Below are positions 12,419-23,779 of a DNA stretch of 64,000 nucleotides, piece after piece. Both the position numbers and the translations under genes were made by a program. Under the pieces are notes generated by a model. It did no database searches, had not been told where the DNA came from, and saw only the letters and a list, made by a program, of their open reading frames with translations. Where the stretch lies: NCBI GenBank assembly GCA_963693315.1, contig OY856188.1, positions 99,174,915-99,238,914 of the forward strand. Reading direction: 5' to 3'. Origin of the DNA: Diogma glabrata (Eukaryota; Arthropoda; Insecta; Diptera; Cylindrotomidae). Position 1 is the stretch's first letter. Every line of letters begins with the position of its first letter.

Positions 12419-13363
12419 ATGACTCGTAAACCAAACCGTAATCAAGTCAGAAATTGTAGTGATTTCTTAAGCTCAACTAAAGCAAATGTGTCTCAATCAG
12501 TCTGTGAAATTTGTAATTTTAACTTAGCAAAAAAGGATAGAAAAGTTCAATGTGAAACGTGTAAAAAAATATTTCATGTGGAATGTGCTAACGTTAATCG
12601 TATTACTTACTCCAACATTATAGAGAAAAAAGTCAAATTTAATTGTACTAACAAATGCGGTAAATCTAACGCCAAACGCTTGCCATCAACAGAAAACATC
12701 GATAGCGATAACGGTTTCACCACTGATGACGAACTAGAGGGCTCAAACAATGCTGCAAAATTAGATAAAATACTTAAAATAAACAAAGAAATGCAAAAAA
12801 TTCTTTTAAATTACATAAAACTCGAAGAACGCGTTGCGACCTTAGAAAATGAAATTGTTGAACTTAAACAAGAAAAACTTAATGATCATGTAGTTTTTGG
12901 TGGTATATCTCATTCAACGGAACAAACTGATCTAGATATCGTCTTAGAAATCACAAAAATACTGCAGGTTCCAGTGACCAAGAGCGATATTATGGAAATT
13001 CGAAGAAGCAAAAAAGGAAAGTCAGAAAATGTTAAAAATGCAAATCCTCCAATTATTGTACAGTTCATCTCACCTATTTTCAAAAATAAATTGATGAAAG
13101 CAAAAAAAATTCATGGGTCAATATTTACTCATCAAATTACAAAAGAAGTTAATTTAGAAAAACAAGTTTTCTTATCCTCATTTCTCACAATGCACAATGT
13201 CGAATTATTGAATTATGCAAAAAAATTAAAAAATGAAGGCTACAAGTATGTATGGTATGATAACTTTAATAATCATGTTTTAATTAAAAAAAATTCTGAT
13301 TCAATTACTACGGTAATTAAATCAAAAAATCAAGTTGACGAAATTATTAAAAATAAATTATAA
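12419..13363 (+). CDS. LINE ORF1: PHD finger, coiled coil and FP-like domain
   Basis: A 314-residue protein. Residues 29-80 form a C4HC3 PHD-type finger: C29, C32, C45, C48, H53, C56, C76, C80. An acidic, Asn-rich linker follows, then a probable coiled coil at about 110-155 (LEERVATLENEIVELKQEK). The C-terminal half, about 158-310, resembles the baculovirus-FP-like domain seen in ORF1 proteins of insect LINEs (recognised from memory of the family). ORF1 proteins of this type bind element RNA and form the RNP with ORF2. The first in-frame ATG after the 5' UTR is used. It ends 29 bp before ORF2, which is in another frame, so ORF2 probably depends on reinitiation or similar coupling. Confidence 0.8.
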   Translation: MTRKPNRNQVRNCSDFLSSTKANVSQSVCEICNFNLAKKDRKVQCETCKKIFHVECANVNRITYSNIIEKKVKFNCTNKCGKSNAKRLPSTENIDSDNGFTTDDELEGSNNAAKLDKILKINKEMQKILLNYIKLEERVATLENEIVELKQEKLNDHVVFGGISHSTEQTDLDIVLEITKILQVPVTKSDIMEIRRSKKGKSENVKNANPPIIVQFISPIFKNKLMKAKKIHGSIFTHQITKEVNLEKQVFLSSFLTMHNVELLNYAKKLKNEGYKYVWYDNFNNHVLIKKNSDSITTVIKSKNQVDEIIKNKL

Positions 13364-13392
13364 TTTGCCAAACTCTAACACAAACAAAAATC

Positions 13393-16263
13393 ATGGATTG
13401 CACACCTTATAATTTAGTTGATTGTATTGACATTAAGTATTGCATTAATAAAACCAACAGTAATTTTGATTCTAACTTGAATATTGTTTATTTTAATGCT
13501 CAAAGCATTAGAAATAAACTCGCTGACATAAAATATTTAATATCGTCATATAGCTTTGTTGTTCATGTAATTGTTTTAACGGAGGTTTTTGTTAATAAAA
13601 ATGAAATTAATTTGTATAAAATTGATAATTATACTTCATATTTCTCTACTAGAGAAGACAAGAGAGGTGGTGGTACGGCAGTATATGTAATTGATAGTAT
13701 TAATTCAGATTTAGCTTTTGATTTATCTTTTAATTTAAATAATTTTCTTATGATTAAACTCTTAAACATTGATTGCAATATCTTAGCCGTATATCGTCCT
13801 CCGTACAGTAATATTGATATGGTAAATGAATTTCTTTTGAAATTTGAAGAAATCGTACAAAAAAACAAGAATACTTATATAATTGGGGATTTCAATTTCA
13901 ATTTACTTAACGAGCACGACAATGTTGTACAAGCATATAACAATGTAGTACTTTCTAACGGATACATTATCCTTAATAAGATTGATTCTGAATATGCTAC
14001 ACGTATAACCAATACTTCAAGAAGCATTCTTGATCATATTATTACTGATATTGTTACTCTAAAGTTTTATTTTTCTATCAATGATAGTGTCATAGGAGAT
14101 CATCAAATGTTGGTATTTAGTATCGCCAAGGACAACCTAAATATTCCAAAAACCATTTCCAAAACCAAAACAGTTTTGGAATATGATAAAATTGATAAAG
14201 AATTATTTTCAAGGATGATAAATGATGCCGAAACATTTGATGATCTAATGAATCTTTGTTCGTCAACTATTCAAAATCATACTAAAACTATAAAAAAAAA
14301 TATCCCTATCATAAAAGCTGATCCATGGATCTCAAATGAAATAAAACTATTGCAAAGAAAAAGAGACAAATTTTACAAATTGAAGTGTAAATACAAAACT
14401 AACGCTTATCTAAAAGACAAATTCAATACTTTAAAGAAACAGTTAAAAGATTTGGTAAAGCAATCCGAAACAAAATATTTTGAAAATGAATTAAACAATA
14501 ATGACTTTAGAAAGGTTTGGCAAATTATGAACAAACATGTCTTCAAAAAAACTAGAAATACAAATAATATAGCACTTGCACATGAGAATAAAGTATCTAC
14601 TGATACAAAAATAAATTGTAATATATTTAATAAATATTTTGTTAATTGTATTAAGTCAATTATTCCAGATAGTGATATAAATATTGATTCCATCTTAAGT
14701 CAGCAGGACGATAACACTATTGAAATTGTAAGCCAAACAAACCAAGATGAAATCATAGACATAATCACAAAACTAAATCAAAGATCTGCTGTAGGATACG
14801 ATGGAATCTCGGTGAGATTTTGTCTATATTTTAAAGATATTTTAGTACCCAAATTGTGCAATTTGATAAACATCGCAATAGCAAAACATGAATTTCCAGA
14901 CTGCCTCAAAACAGCGTTGCTGATTCCTATCCACAAAGGTTCGACTAAAACAACTGTGGGTAACTATCGGCCAATTTCGCTATTGAGTACTTTCTCCAAA
15001 ATTTTTGAGAGTGTTCTTTTCCGAAGACTAAACAAGTTTTGTCAAGCAAACAACATAATAAGCAACCATCAATATGGATTTTGTGAAAGATCAAGTACAC
15101 TATCTGCTGTCTCTGAAATCGTAAGTGATATCAAAATAGGGCTTGACAAAAAGCAAATGGTAGCATGTCTCTTTATTGACCTACAAAAAGCGTTTGACGC
15201 AGTCTGCCATATGATCCTAATTAAAAAACTATATGAGATTGGTATTAGAAACAATAGCTTAAAAATGTTTCTTAGCTACTTAAACAATAGAAAACAGGCA
15301 GTTAAAATAGATTCAATTGTTGGTGACACTGAAAGAATCACGTATGGAATTCCTCAAGGCTCTTTACTTGGACCACTTCTTTTTAATATTTATATAAATG
15401 AAGCACTTTCACTCTGTTTGAGTGGTAAGGTCGTAATGTTCGCAGATGACATGGCCATAGCATATAATGAAAAAACTTGTAGTGACCTTCGACTTAAAAT
15501 GCAATCAGATCTTAATCTAATATCCAACTGGGTTGACTGTAATCACCTGAAAATAAATGAATGTAAAACTAACTATATGATATTTACAACCAAAAATAAA
15601 TGTTTGACGGAATTTTCTAATTTTGATCTATATGTTAATAGTAACAAGATAAAAAGAGTCTATTCCGCCGAATACTTAGGACTTTCCATTGATCCTTATC
15701 TCAATTGGAATAATCATATAACCAAATTAAAAAACAAAATTCGCACAACCAATTTCATTCTGTATAAAATGAGAAATATACTACCAATAAAAATTAAATA
15801 CTTGATATTCCATACGCACGTTCTAAGCCATATTAGGTATCTGCTTCCAATCTGGGGCATTACAGCATGTGCGAGGATCCAGGAAGTTCATGTATTGCTA
15901 AACAAATCGTTAAGAAACGTAAAAAATTTACAGTATAACTGTGCTACTGGTCTACTGTACAACAAAGATATTCTACCTGTACAAAAACTAGTAGACTTTG
16001 AGATATTGTTCCTTATCTTTAAAATCAAACATAATCTCATTAAACAAAACTTTGAATTTCGCAAAGTAAGTTCTCTTCATGATTATCCTACAAGATATGC
16101 AGATCAGCATTTTATTATCCCTTATTTTAGAACCGCCGGTGGTCAAAGTTCTATGGTTTATAAAGGCTTATTAATGTATAACAATCTTCCTGATGACTTA
16201 AAAGATGAATCCAGAGTCAGTTTATTTAAATCAAATTTAAAATCATATATATTTGAAAATTAA
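13393..16263 (+). CDS. LINE ORF2: APE-type endonuclease and reverse transcriptase
   Basis: A 956-residue protein, full length for the group. The N-terminal endonuclease shows NAQSIRNK (about 35-42), LTEVF (62-66), GDFNFNLL (about 158) and a GDHQ near the end of the domain, matching the APE active-site blocks. The RT region (about 470-760) has NYRPISLLSTFSKIFE, motif A FIDLQKAFD with its Asp, GIPQGSLLGPLLF, and the catalytic FADD at about 683. The C-terminus has the F.YRG/YKG..L.YNNLPDDLK-type block shared by CR1/L2-like elements. All catalytic motifs looked at are present. It acts by nicking the target and priming reverse transcription there. Confidence 0.9.
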   Translation: MDCTPYNLVDCIDIKYCINKTNSNFDSNLNIVYFNAQSIRNKLADIKYLISSYSFVVHVIVLTEVFVNKNEINLYKIDNYTSYFSTREDKRGGGTAVYVIDSINSDLAFDLSFNLNNFLMIKLLNIDCNILAVYRPPYSNIDMVNEFLLKFEEIVQKNKNTYIIGDFNFNLLNEHDNVVQAYNNVVLSNGYIILNKIDSEYATRITNTSRSILDHIITDIVTLKFYFSINDSVIGDHQMLVFSIAKDNLNIPKTISKTKTVLEYDKIDKELFSRMINDAETFDDLMNLCSSTIQNHTKTIKKNIPIIKADPWISNEIKLLQRKRDKFYKLKCKYKTNAYLKDKFNTLKKQLKDLVKQSETKYFENELNNNDFRKVWQIMNKHVFKKTRNTNNIALAHENKVSTDTKINCNIFNKYFVNCIKSIIPDSDINIDSILSQQDDNTIEIVSQTNQDEIIDIITKLNQRSAVGYDGISVRFCLYFKDILVPKLCNLINIAIAKHEFPDCLKTALLIPIHKGSTKTTVGNYRPISLLSTFSKIFESVLFRRLNKFCQANNIISNHQYGFCERSSTLSAVSEIVSDIKIGLDKKQMVACLFIDLQKAFDAVCHMILIKKLYEIGIRNNSLKMFLSYLNNRKQAVKIDSIVGDTERITYGIPQGSLLGPLLFNIYINEALSLCLSGKVVMFADDMAIAYNEKTCSDLRLKMQSDLNLISNWVDCNHLKINECKTNYMIFTTKNKCLTEFSNFDLYVNSNKIKRVYSAEYLGLSIDPYLNWNNHITKLKNKIRTTNFILYKMRNILPIKIKYLIFHTHVLSHIRYLLPIWGITACARIQEVHVLLNKSLRNVKNLQYNCATGLLYNKDILPVQKLVDFEILFLIFKIKHNLIKQNFEFRKVSSLHDYPTRYADQHFIIPYFRTAGGQSSMVYKGLLMYNNLPDDLKDESRVSLFKSNLKSYIFEN

Positions 16264-17399
16264 TTCTAAGTATGCTTAAAATAAAAAATGTGTACGTTTG
16301 CTTAAGTTTAGTTACAAAAATTAAAACGTATGTCTAAATTATATAACCCTAATGTTAAGTAAAATCTAAGTAAATACAAAAGCTAATTTGTCTGTTCTCG
16401 ATAACTTATTATATTAAACTTTACTATAATTATTTGCACCTAGCACAATGTGCTTTTGCAAATATATAAATCGTTTATAAAATTTTATATTTTTATATTG
16501 TTAAATTATGTATTAAACCAATAATAAATAAACAAAAGCTAGAAAAAAAAAAAAAAAAAAAAATTTTGAAAAAAAAATTTTTAATTTTATATATATTTTT
16601 AGAATTTTGAAAAAAGTTTCAATTTTTGAATTTTTAAGAATTTTTAGAATATTATTAGAATTTAGAAAAAGTTTAAATTTTTGATTTTATTCTAATTTTT
16701 GGAATATTTTTAGAATTTTGAAAAAAAATAGAATTTTTGAATTTTATATAAATATATTTTTAGAATTTTGAAAAAAGTTTTAATATCGATTTTGTAAGAA
16801 TTTTTGGAATAGTTTTGGAATTTTGAAAAATTTTAAATTTTTGATTTTATTATAATTTTTATAATTTTGGAAAAGTTTCAATTTTGATATTGTTATAATT
16901 TTTGCAATATTTTTCGAATTTTTGAAAAAAGTTTTAATCAGTGATTTTGTAATAATTTTTGAAATATTTTTTTAATTTTGTTTGAAAAAAGTTTGAATTT
17001 TTTATTTTACAATATTTTTGGAATTTTGAAAGAAATATGAATTTGTGATTTTCAAATATTTTCTCGAAACGCTAAATGGAGAGTTTTTGAGTAGTTTGCT
17101 GATTGTATAATCTATTCACTAAATTATGTTAATATATGATCTGTTATAATTTTTCAACAACATATTGATGATTCGTGTTAGTTTTGTAATACATATCTAA
17201 ACAGAGATAAAAAATACATGCACTTTAACAAAAAGTTATGTTTAATATAAATCGCTGCCCAAAACTAAAAACCATGTCCTCATAAAAGTTTTTTGCCGAA
17301 AACTATATCAAAATCCTTAAGCCAGACCGAAGTCTTGATATCTCAGAGCTGTGAGATTTCAGCCCCTCCATATTTTCTAATTATATTTGTAATGTGTTG

Positions 17400-18320
17400 G
17401 GAATACTGTTAGCGAGCGTGCATGAAAAAGCTTGAGATTTGAAAAAATTTTTGTTATTACTTTTTAGAATCGCACAATACAAATGGAGTTAAATATTTTT
17501 CTATTATCCATAAGGTAAAAGTTAGATTTTTTACCGTTTTTAGGGTTCCGTTTTTTGTAAAGAACGTGAGAGTAAATCGAGTTTTTTCACATTATATCGA
17601 TTATCTCGTAAACTATAAATGCTATGGATCTGAAGTGCGTATAAAACTAATCTGTTCACATAAAATGACGGATACAAATAAAATTAAAGTTGTTTTCCTT
17701 TGGTTTACAGGGGTACGATGTGAGACCTTTGAGAAAATACATTTTTTTATAAATTCAAGTAGGGTATCATATGATAGGGCTTCATTTCAGTATTCCTTAA
17801 AAATTTATTTTGGAGTTTTGTGTAAATAAATATGTAAAAGTGTCACATTCTCACATGAGAAGGGGTAAAAAGACTATTTAAAACGTGGTCAAGCGGGATG
17901 TCATTTGAAAGAGCAACTTTCAGTCACAAAAAAGTGCTTTCAGATCGTCCCCTCCCCTACGTTTCGACACTGATTGACAGAAAAATTTGTAAAAATTCAC
18001 AGAGTTAGGCAGTTTTCAAATGAAAATTATAGCGAAGTCTCAAATAATTATATTTCTGTGTGTTTAGGGGCGGGGGTGGAGATTGTAAATAAAACCTTTT
18101 TGACTCTAGCGAATGGGGTCTCATTTGAAAAAGCACCTAATTTAGAACACATTACAATTTTTTATAGAGTTTGGCGGTGCACAGTTTTTGAATCATTGTC
18201 AAAACAATATTTTTAGTATGTTGCCTCTCCACCCATCTAAATTTCGACACTTGATTGACCGAACAAATAATCAAATTTAAACCATTTACATTATTTCGTA
18301 TACCATTGGCAATAGCATTT
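17400..18320 (-). repeat. Dispersed repeat family S, minus-oriented copy
   Basis: The reverse complement matches units at 50870-52560: TCAGTGTCGAAACGTAGGGG, AATGATTCAAAAACTGTGCA, TTGTAATGTGTTCTAAATTA and TTCAAATGAGACCCCATTC. It also contains GGGTTCCGTTTTTTG near 17541. The unit is about 300 bp and roughly two to three units are present. Local ORFs follow from repeat composition and match no protein family. Confidence 0.7.
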
Positions 18321-19005
18321 ACCAAGCTGGTGTAATTGAATCTTTCTTAAGTTACCATAAACCGCTATGGATAAGATTTAACCTGAAGCAACATTTTTTG
18401 TGTCATTTTTGATTCGCACTGGTCTGACTTTTTTTTGAGTGTAATGTATTTAAAAAAAAGAATTATCTCAAAATTATTTTCAAACAAACTTGGATCTCAT
18501 TAATATACTACATTTGGAACTCATTAATATAGTTTCCTATGAATTCTATACAATTTAACTGAAGACAAAACAAACGTGTTAAATGGTGCAAAGTAAAAAT
18601 TGAACGACTTAAATTAACTATAAAGATCAAATTTGATATATAACATCGCAACTGGAGAAACAGATTAAACCTAAAGTTATTCATATGCACCTGAAATAAC
18701 AGCAGTCAACAATTTGGATGTTTTAGAATGAGTTAAAATAAGCCAAGGTTGCTCGTTCTCACAGCGTTGTCGCAAATTAATTGCAGACTGCCATTTAACA
18801 CAAATTATAGAACATCCCTCTAGAATAACCAAATAATAATGATCATAGCACGAATTATTTTTAACACATAAACCTAATACTGCTCAGACAAAAATTGACC
18901 ATCTCATTGGATCATCGGACCGTGTACTATTACCAGCAATAGTAGTATGTATATCGCACGCTCCAGTTTGGCATTATAAGAATTCATAAAAGAAATTAAT
19001 TACTT
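18321..19005. other. No recognisable feature
   Basis: AT-rich DNA. No gene or convincing repeat is seen. Confidence 0.45.
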
Positions 19006-19082
19006 TTTCATTTCTTTTTCACTTCTTTTTCGTTACTTTTTCATTACTTTTTCATTATTTTTTCATTAGTTTTTCATTACAA
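19006..19082. repeat. Short minisatellite (TTTTTCATTAC)n
   Basis: Six or more imperfect tandem copies of an 11-12 bp unit such as TTTTTCATTAC, TTTTTCGTTAC and TTTTTCATTAG. Confidence 0.75.
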
Positions 19083-19089
19083 AAAATTA

Positions 19090-20300
19090 ATACAAAAGTA
19101 ATGCTACTCAAAACACTGTTTTTCGTGAGTGAAAATTTGTTCACAACGTGATAGCGTCGAGTTCACGGACGGAAAACGTTTTCATCTCACGCAGGAAACG
19201 CAACTCTTTCCACAATAGTAAACATATAAACGATATATATATTATAATTTATAAATTACTAGGGGGCATACACGAAAATTTATATCGAAAAATTTAAATG
19301 CCGTAAGTGGAGTTTTTATGAATAAAAAGGAATAATTTTAATGTTCTATAAAAGAATAGACAAAACAATAAAAAATCAATATAGGGTCCGCGTGGAACCC
19401 CGAATCTTTCTCACAACCCTCTACATCGACAATGACAACGAAACGTTTTTTATGTTCTAGCTAAAATACATTTTACATATTATGCTTAATATATTCTTTT
19501 CAGATAATTCAGTTGTTTCAGTCAAATCGAACACGGCTATTATGAAATATTTCTCTACAGCAAGCTACAGACCTACATTCAATTTGTCAATCAATTCGAA
19601 AACGAAAATAAACGAAATCAAATTTAGTGTAAAAATCCCCTAAATTTTATTTCGTTCTTTTTCGATTTCAATTGATTGACAAATTGATTGAAGTTCTGTA
19701 GCCTGCTTATCTTGTTTTGCAAAGAAAGAACAAATCAATTTTATGAATTGCTTCTTTAATTTCTAATCAATAGAATATATTTAAAAACAAAGAAAAATAA
19801 TAATTCAATCAAAGAAAATCAAAGAAAAATAATAATAATAATATTTAAAAACAAAGAAAAATAATACGTCCACCCACTCCGAAAGCAAAGCATAAACTAA
19901 ATTGATATTTGAAGAGAAAATATAAAATACTAAATAGAAATTTAATAAATTTCGTTTGTTTCGTTTTTTATTTTTATTTTTTCCCTACCGTATCCCCTTC
20001 AGTCGTCTTTTCTATGGTATGGCTACGCTTTTTCGTTTTTTTGTGTATTATATATTATATATATGGATTAAATTAGAAATCGACAACATAATATTCAAAA
20101 TTCATATTCTTTTTTTTTTTCATGGTTGCTTTGTTTTAAACTTTAACTTTGTTAAAAACTTTTGTAAAATTGCATGAAAATACCATAGCAACTACAATTT
20201 GTTATTTAGTGGGAAAAAAACATTTTCACAGAGGATTAAGCATACATGCATGAAAATAGACTTTTTATATGCTATCTCAGAAAAAAAAATTTTCATTGTG
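19090..20300 (+). repeat. Composite repeat T, left copy
   Basis: Several blocks recur at 59773-60955. Block 1 (about 19100-19260) has ATTTGTTCAC, AGCGTCGAG and TTTTCATCTCACGCAGGAAA, ending in TACTAGGGGGCATACACG. Block 2 (about 19880-20070) has AAGCAAAGCATAAACT, TTTCGTTTGTTTCGTTT and GGTATGGCTACGCTTTTTCG. Block 3 (about 20120-20285) has CATGGTTGCTTTGTTT, CATAGCAACTACAATTTGTT and TATATGCTATC. The order differs from the right-hand copy. No coding function is seen. Confidence 0.65.
19558..19708. repeat. ~150-bp hairpin (perfect-type inverted repeat)
   Basis: The arm starting AGCAAGCTACAGACCT, with CAATTTGTCAATCAATT, is mirrored by AATTGATTGACAAATTG and GTTCTGTAGCCTGCTT. The arms also share AACGAAAT.AAATTTA around a loop of about 10-15 bp. 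It is a compact foldback or MITE-like hairpin inside composite repeat T. Confidence 0.75.
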
Positions 20301-20315
20301 CATGGATGCTCAGAT

Positions 20316-21220
20316 TAGAGATGTGACGATATTTAGGTAGCAGCTACTTTTTCACTGTTACTCAAAAGTAGCAATCACTGCCTGTTACTAAATATTTAAA
20401 GTAGCAGCTCCTATTATTTTGTTCGCTGTGAATTTTTGAAACTAAAAGTAAAGTAAAGTATTTTAAAGTAAAAATACAACAAGAACAGGAAAATAAAATC
20501 ACTTTGATTTCTAAAAGTAACAGTTCCTATTATTTGGTCGCTGTGATTCAGACTGCTACTTTAGTATTTTTTTCTTTTAAAATAAAAATACGAACAAGAA
20601 AAGAACAGGAAAATAAAATCACTGTGATTTCTAAAAGTAACAGTTCCTATTATTTGGTCGCTGTGATTTAGACTGCTACCTGCTACTTTAGTATTTTTTT
20701 CTTTTAAAATAAAAATACGAATAAGAAAAGAACAGAAAAATAAAATCACTGTGATTTCTAAAAGTAACAGTTCCTATTATTTGGTCGCTGTGATTTAGAC
20801 TGCTACCTGCTACTTTAGTTTTTTTTTCTTTTAAAATAAAAATACGAACAAAGAACAGGAAAATAAAAAAATCGCTGTGATTTCTTTGATATCACTAAAA
20901 ACATTGATATTTAAGTAGCAGTGATTTTTTGTTCGTATTTTTTTATTTGAAAGGAAAAAATTGCATTTGAATTAGTTTATATTTGAATTAATAGAATAAT
21001 CAAATTAAAAATACATTGAATGAACTTTATTTTCTTTAAAGATATTTAATACATACAAAAACGTTATTTGATAATATTACATACTTGACTTTGGACTTTT
21101 TTCTTTATTTTTTAAAAATCACACCTGTTACTAAAGTCGCTGTTATTTTTCACAGTGATTTAAAAGTAGCAGTAACAGTTTGTAACAGTGACTGAAAAGT
21201 AGCAGTTTTGCCCATCTCTA
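20316..21220. mobile_element. hAT-type MITE with perfect 8-bp duplication
   Basis: The ends are TAGAGATGTGAC... and ...TTTTGCCCATCTCTA, giving TAGAGATGGGC-like terminal inverted repeats with AGTAGCAG boxes just inside both ends. The flanking octamer GCTCAGAT is identical at 20308-20315 and 21221-21228, as expected for hAT target duplication. The 905-bp element has no transposase ORF. Internally, CTAAAAGTAACAGTTCCTAT recurs at 20511, 20633 and 20758, giving three tandem ~123-bp units. Transposition would need a transposase supplied in trans. Confidence 0.88.
20440..20900. repeat. ~123-bp tandem repeat inside the hAT MITE
   Basis: At least three near-identical units each contain AGTAACAGTTCCTATTATTT, GGTCGCTGTGATT, ACTGCTAC and a TTTTAAAATAAAAATACGAA block. 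Spacing is 122 and 125 bp. Confidence 0.85.
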
Positions 21221-21228
21221 GCTCAGAT

Positions 21229-22060
21229 AGTAAATGTAATTCTTTTTAGAAAAAATTGCTTTTTCTTAGCCCGGCAATAAAGTTAACCTTTTCTGATGAG
21301 CTTTATAAATATTGACCGCAACCCCTCTCCCAATAAAACTTTGTCCTCTTTTTTGTAATGCTCGAGCTGGTCATCCACCGTATGTGATTTTAAACACGAA
21401 CTTAACACTTTTTTTTTAATTTAAACAATTGATTGTAAAGCAAAAATCATTGTTCTGGAATGTTACAAATTCAAAAGTCAAAATTTTCTTCAGTTTACCT
21501 TTTTGTAATTTTAATCACTTATAGGGTCTGGTGCGAATCCGCAAATATTTGACAGCACAAAATTTTTGGTGAAAACACAATTTTGACATCTGTCATTATT
21601 TCGTGATTTCGCACAGCGCCTTAATAAGCTTTCAGAAACAGTTTAAAAATAAAAAATTACTTCCACCGTTCCAAAGATATGTTCAAATATGTGACGCGCG
21701 ATTGGAAATAGTATACTGAAAATAAAAAAAATCAAATTAGCATAACTAGTAAGGGAGTAAGAGAGAAAATAAAGTGTGTTCTACAATAGTTTTTATTTGT
21801 ATGCCTGAATCGAAAAATGTATGCTTTGTTTCATTCCAGAACAATAATTTTTGAAGTTAAATTTCTAATTTTAAAAGTTAAATACGTGTAAACTTAATAA
21901 AATTGGAATCTTAGGATGAGGTTGATTAGTTGTGGAGGCCATACCACCATCAAAAGTTTTCCAAAAAAATATCTCGTTGCAGTTTCAGATAAGAACTACA
22001 ATTTACGTTTTTGAAAGTTCCGAATAACCTTAACCAATTATAGACAGAAATAATAATAAT
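21229..22060. other. AT-rich DNA with an inverted copy of the 10290 repeat
   Basis: Bases 21885-22040 are the reverse-complement partner of 10310-10510 (AGGTTGATTAGTTGTGGAGG and TTTTGAAAGTTCCGAATAAC). The rest shows no gene. Confidence 0.5.
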
Positions 22061-22869
22061 AACCAGGATGTCCAGTTGTCGTGGATCGTCCAATTAATAC
22101 ATTAATTTGTAAAAAAATAAAACTATGTAATCAATCAAGGTCTTCTCCTTGACGTCTATTACCTTATATATACTTGTTGTCTCTATTTATTCAATATTTA
22201 ACAGTTGCTTTTTCATTTGAGAACTTATTTTAAGTAAAAGAAACTCCAATTCATCTAATCGTTTCCTTTTACTTTAATTGAGATTTAAAAAAGTTTATAT
22301 TTTTCTTTCTTTTCAATTTAATTCCAATATTGATTTTATTTAACTACATGCACGAGGGTTAATTATTCAATGAAGATTATTTCTCTATCCCATAAAAGTT
22401 ACGACAGGTAGAAGACCTTGATGAAAATTAATAGACTGCTAATTTTCTCGGATATTTATTAAGAAAAAATTTGTATGACCAAAAGATAATTTGAAAAAGT
22501 TCTTAAATGTTTTGTGGACAAATTAGTGTACTTGTTTTTTATTTCTATTTCTTGAAATTCTTTTATATATTTTAATCTTCTAATCTAAATTTATGTTTAT
22601 AAAAATAAAAAAGGTGAGTAATCATTTTTTGATCAAATTTCTTAAATACAACATAAGTGGATGATTATACATAAAAGCTTCGTTATACTTCAAAGGTATA
22701 TGAAACAAATTTAAGATTGTTTAACAAACTAGTCTGAATTCTAATTTTTATAAACCGTAATTACAATTTTGCTTTAACTTTTGAAGTTTAACTAAGATTT
22801 AGGTTCAAGATTTTATTAAGATTTTTATCTATACGATAGTAATGGATCTAACCATTATGTAGTTTAGAA
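22061..22869. other. No recognisable feature
   Basis: AT-rich sequence with no gene, repeat or RNA recognised. Confidence 0.45.
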
Positions 22870-23130
22870 TTACAAGTTGTAATGGAGAACTGGGTCCATC
22901 GGAATTACCAATGGAACCGTTGAGGCAGGCCACTCAGGGTTTCGTTAGCGAGGTTAATCGCCTTAAACTAGTTTCAGTAAGTGGGTTTCAGAAAGTGTAC
23001 CTGCCGCAGAACACAAATAAACAGTGTGCGAGTTTTTCGAAAATTATACGGGTCAAAGACAAAAAAAAAGGTGTGAAAAGGAGACTCTGGCGGCCCTCAA
23101 CGACGAAGAAGCCGTGACCGTCACGAACAC
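22870..23130 (+). other. GC-rich, coding-like island of unknown identity
   Basis: This stretch is clearly less AT-rich than its surroundings. One plus frame is open from about 22882 to 23117 (inner Met at 22911) and includes MEPLRQATQGFVSEVNRLKL and ends KRRLWRPSTTKKP. A second frame near the end reads KETLAALNDEEAVTVTNTP with GC-rich third positions. A consensus-like splice donor, GTTTCA|GTAAGT, lies near 22977. It could be a 5' exon of the receptor gene to the right, or a mobile-element scrap. I do not recognise the protein. Confidence 0.3.
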
Positions 23131-23779
23131 CCCATTATTATATTTATTTAATACTCATTCTATTATAGGTTTATACTCAAACCCTAAGAAAACTAAAACA
23201 AAATATGATAAAAATTACAAATCTGACTCACCCCATAATTGATCCGGATCCGGAAAAACTAGATCATCTTAACCATCCCTTCCATCAATTAAAATATACG
23301 AGATATATCCCGGAAAGTATTGTACGGTAAAAAAAACGTATGATGTCGGCACTTCTCCAAGTTCTGATAATATTTCAAACTATAATGCAGAGTGATGAAA
23401 CTGTTAAGACAGGTTATATTAGTATATAGCTGAGGTGTAAACGGTTTGTTGAAATTGATAACAATTGATATCGGTGATCGTTGATACTGCGTTGAAGAAA
23501 AAAACTTTTTCTCCGATCAAAATAAAATATTCATATCCAAAACAAAATTCTAATCGTTTCGTCAGATGTTAGACCAAATGTATCAAAGCGAATTTATTAC
23601 TGCATCAGTGATACTAGCGAGCAGGAGTAATAGTACACTGCGGTTGTTTTTGAATAAAATTTAAAGGTGCAATAACGAAAAACTACTGTTCCGGCACTGT
23701 ATTTATGTGCGCTAGAATTTCCTGGTGAAGATACCACTCCTTTTGCTCTAGGCAATTCAACCAACAATTAACTGCCCAA

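Larger units (their letters stand above)
12276..16563 (+). mobile_element. Apparently intact CR1-like non-LTR retrotransposon (LINE)
   Basis: The element has a 5' UTR of about 140 bp, ORF1 (12419-13363), a 29-bp gap, ORF2 (13393-16263), a 3' UTR with AATAAATAAA near 16522, and a poly(A) tail at 16543-16563. Both ORFs are open with no frameshift, and RT motif A (FIDLQKAFD) and FADD are present, so it may be recently active. It sits inside the minisatellite of repeat R. AATTTTGA occurs at 12268-12275 and again at 16562-16569 and may be the target duplication, but the context is low complexity. The CR1/L2/Daphne group is inferred from the PHD finger in ORF1 and the RT C-terminus. Confidence 0.85.
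10680..17376 (+). repeat. Dispersed repeat family R, copy B (split by a LINE)
   Basis: The head lies at 10680-11130: AAAGTGAAATTCTTATCC, CGGCCGGCCG, CACAACCGACGAAATCT and TGATGGTCGGGATTGG. The minisatellite of TTTTTAGAATTTTGAAAAA-like units runs from about 11530 to 12262, and resumes at 16570 after the LINE. The tail with CAGAGCTGTGAGATTTCAGCC ends near 17376. Without the LINE the copy would be about 2.4 kb, close to copy C. Confidence 0.8.

Noticed and set aside
17566..18216. ORFs of 80-87 codons within repeat S
   Set aside because: Equivalent units in the array at 50-52 kb do not keep the frame, so the openness is chance.
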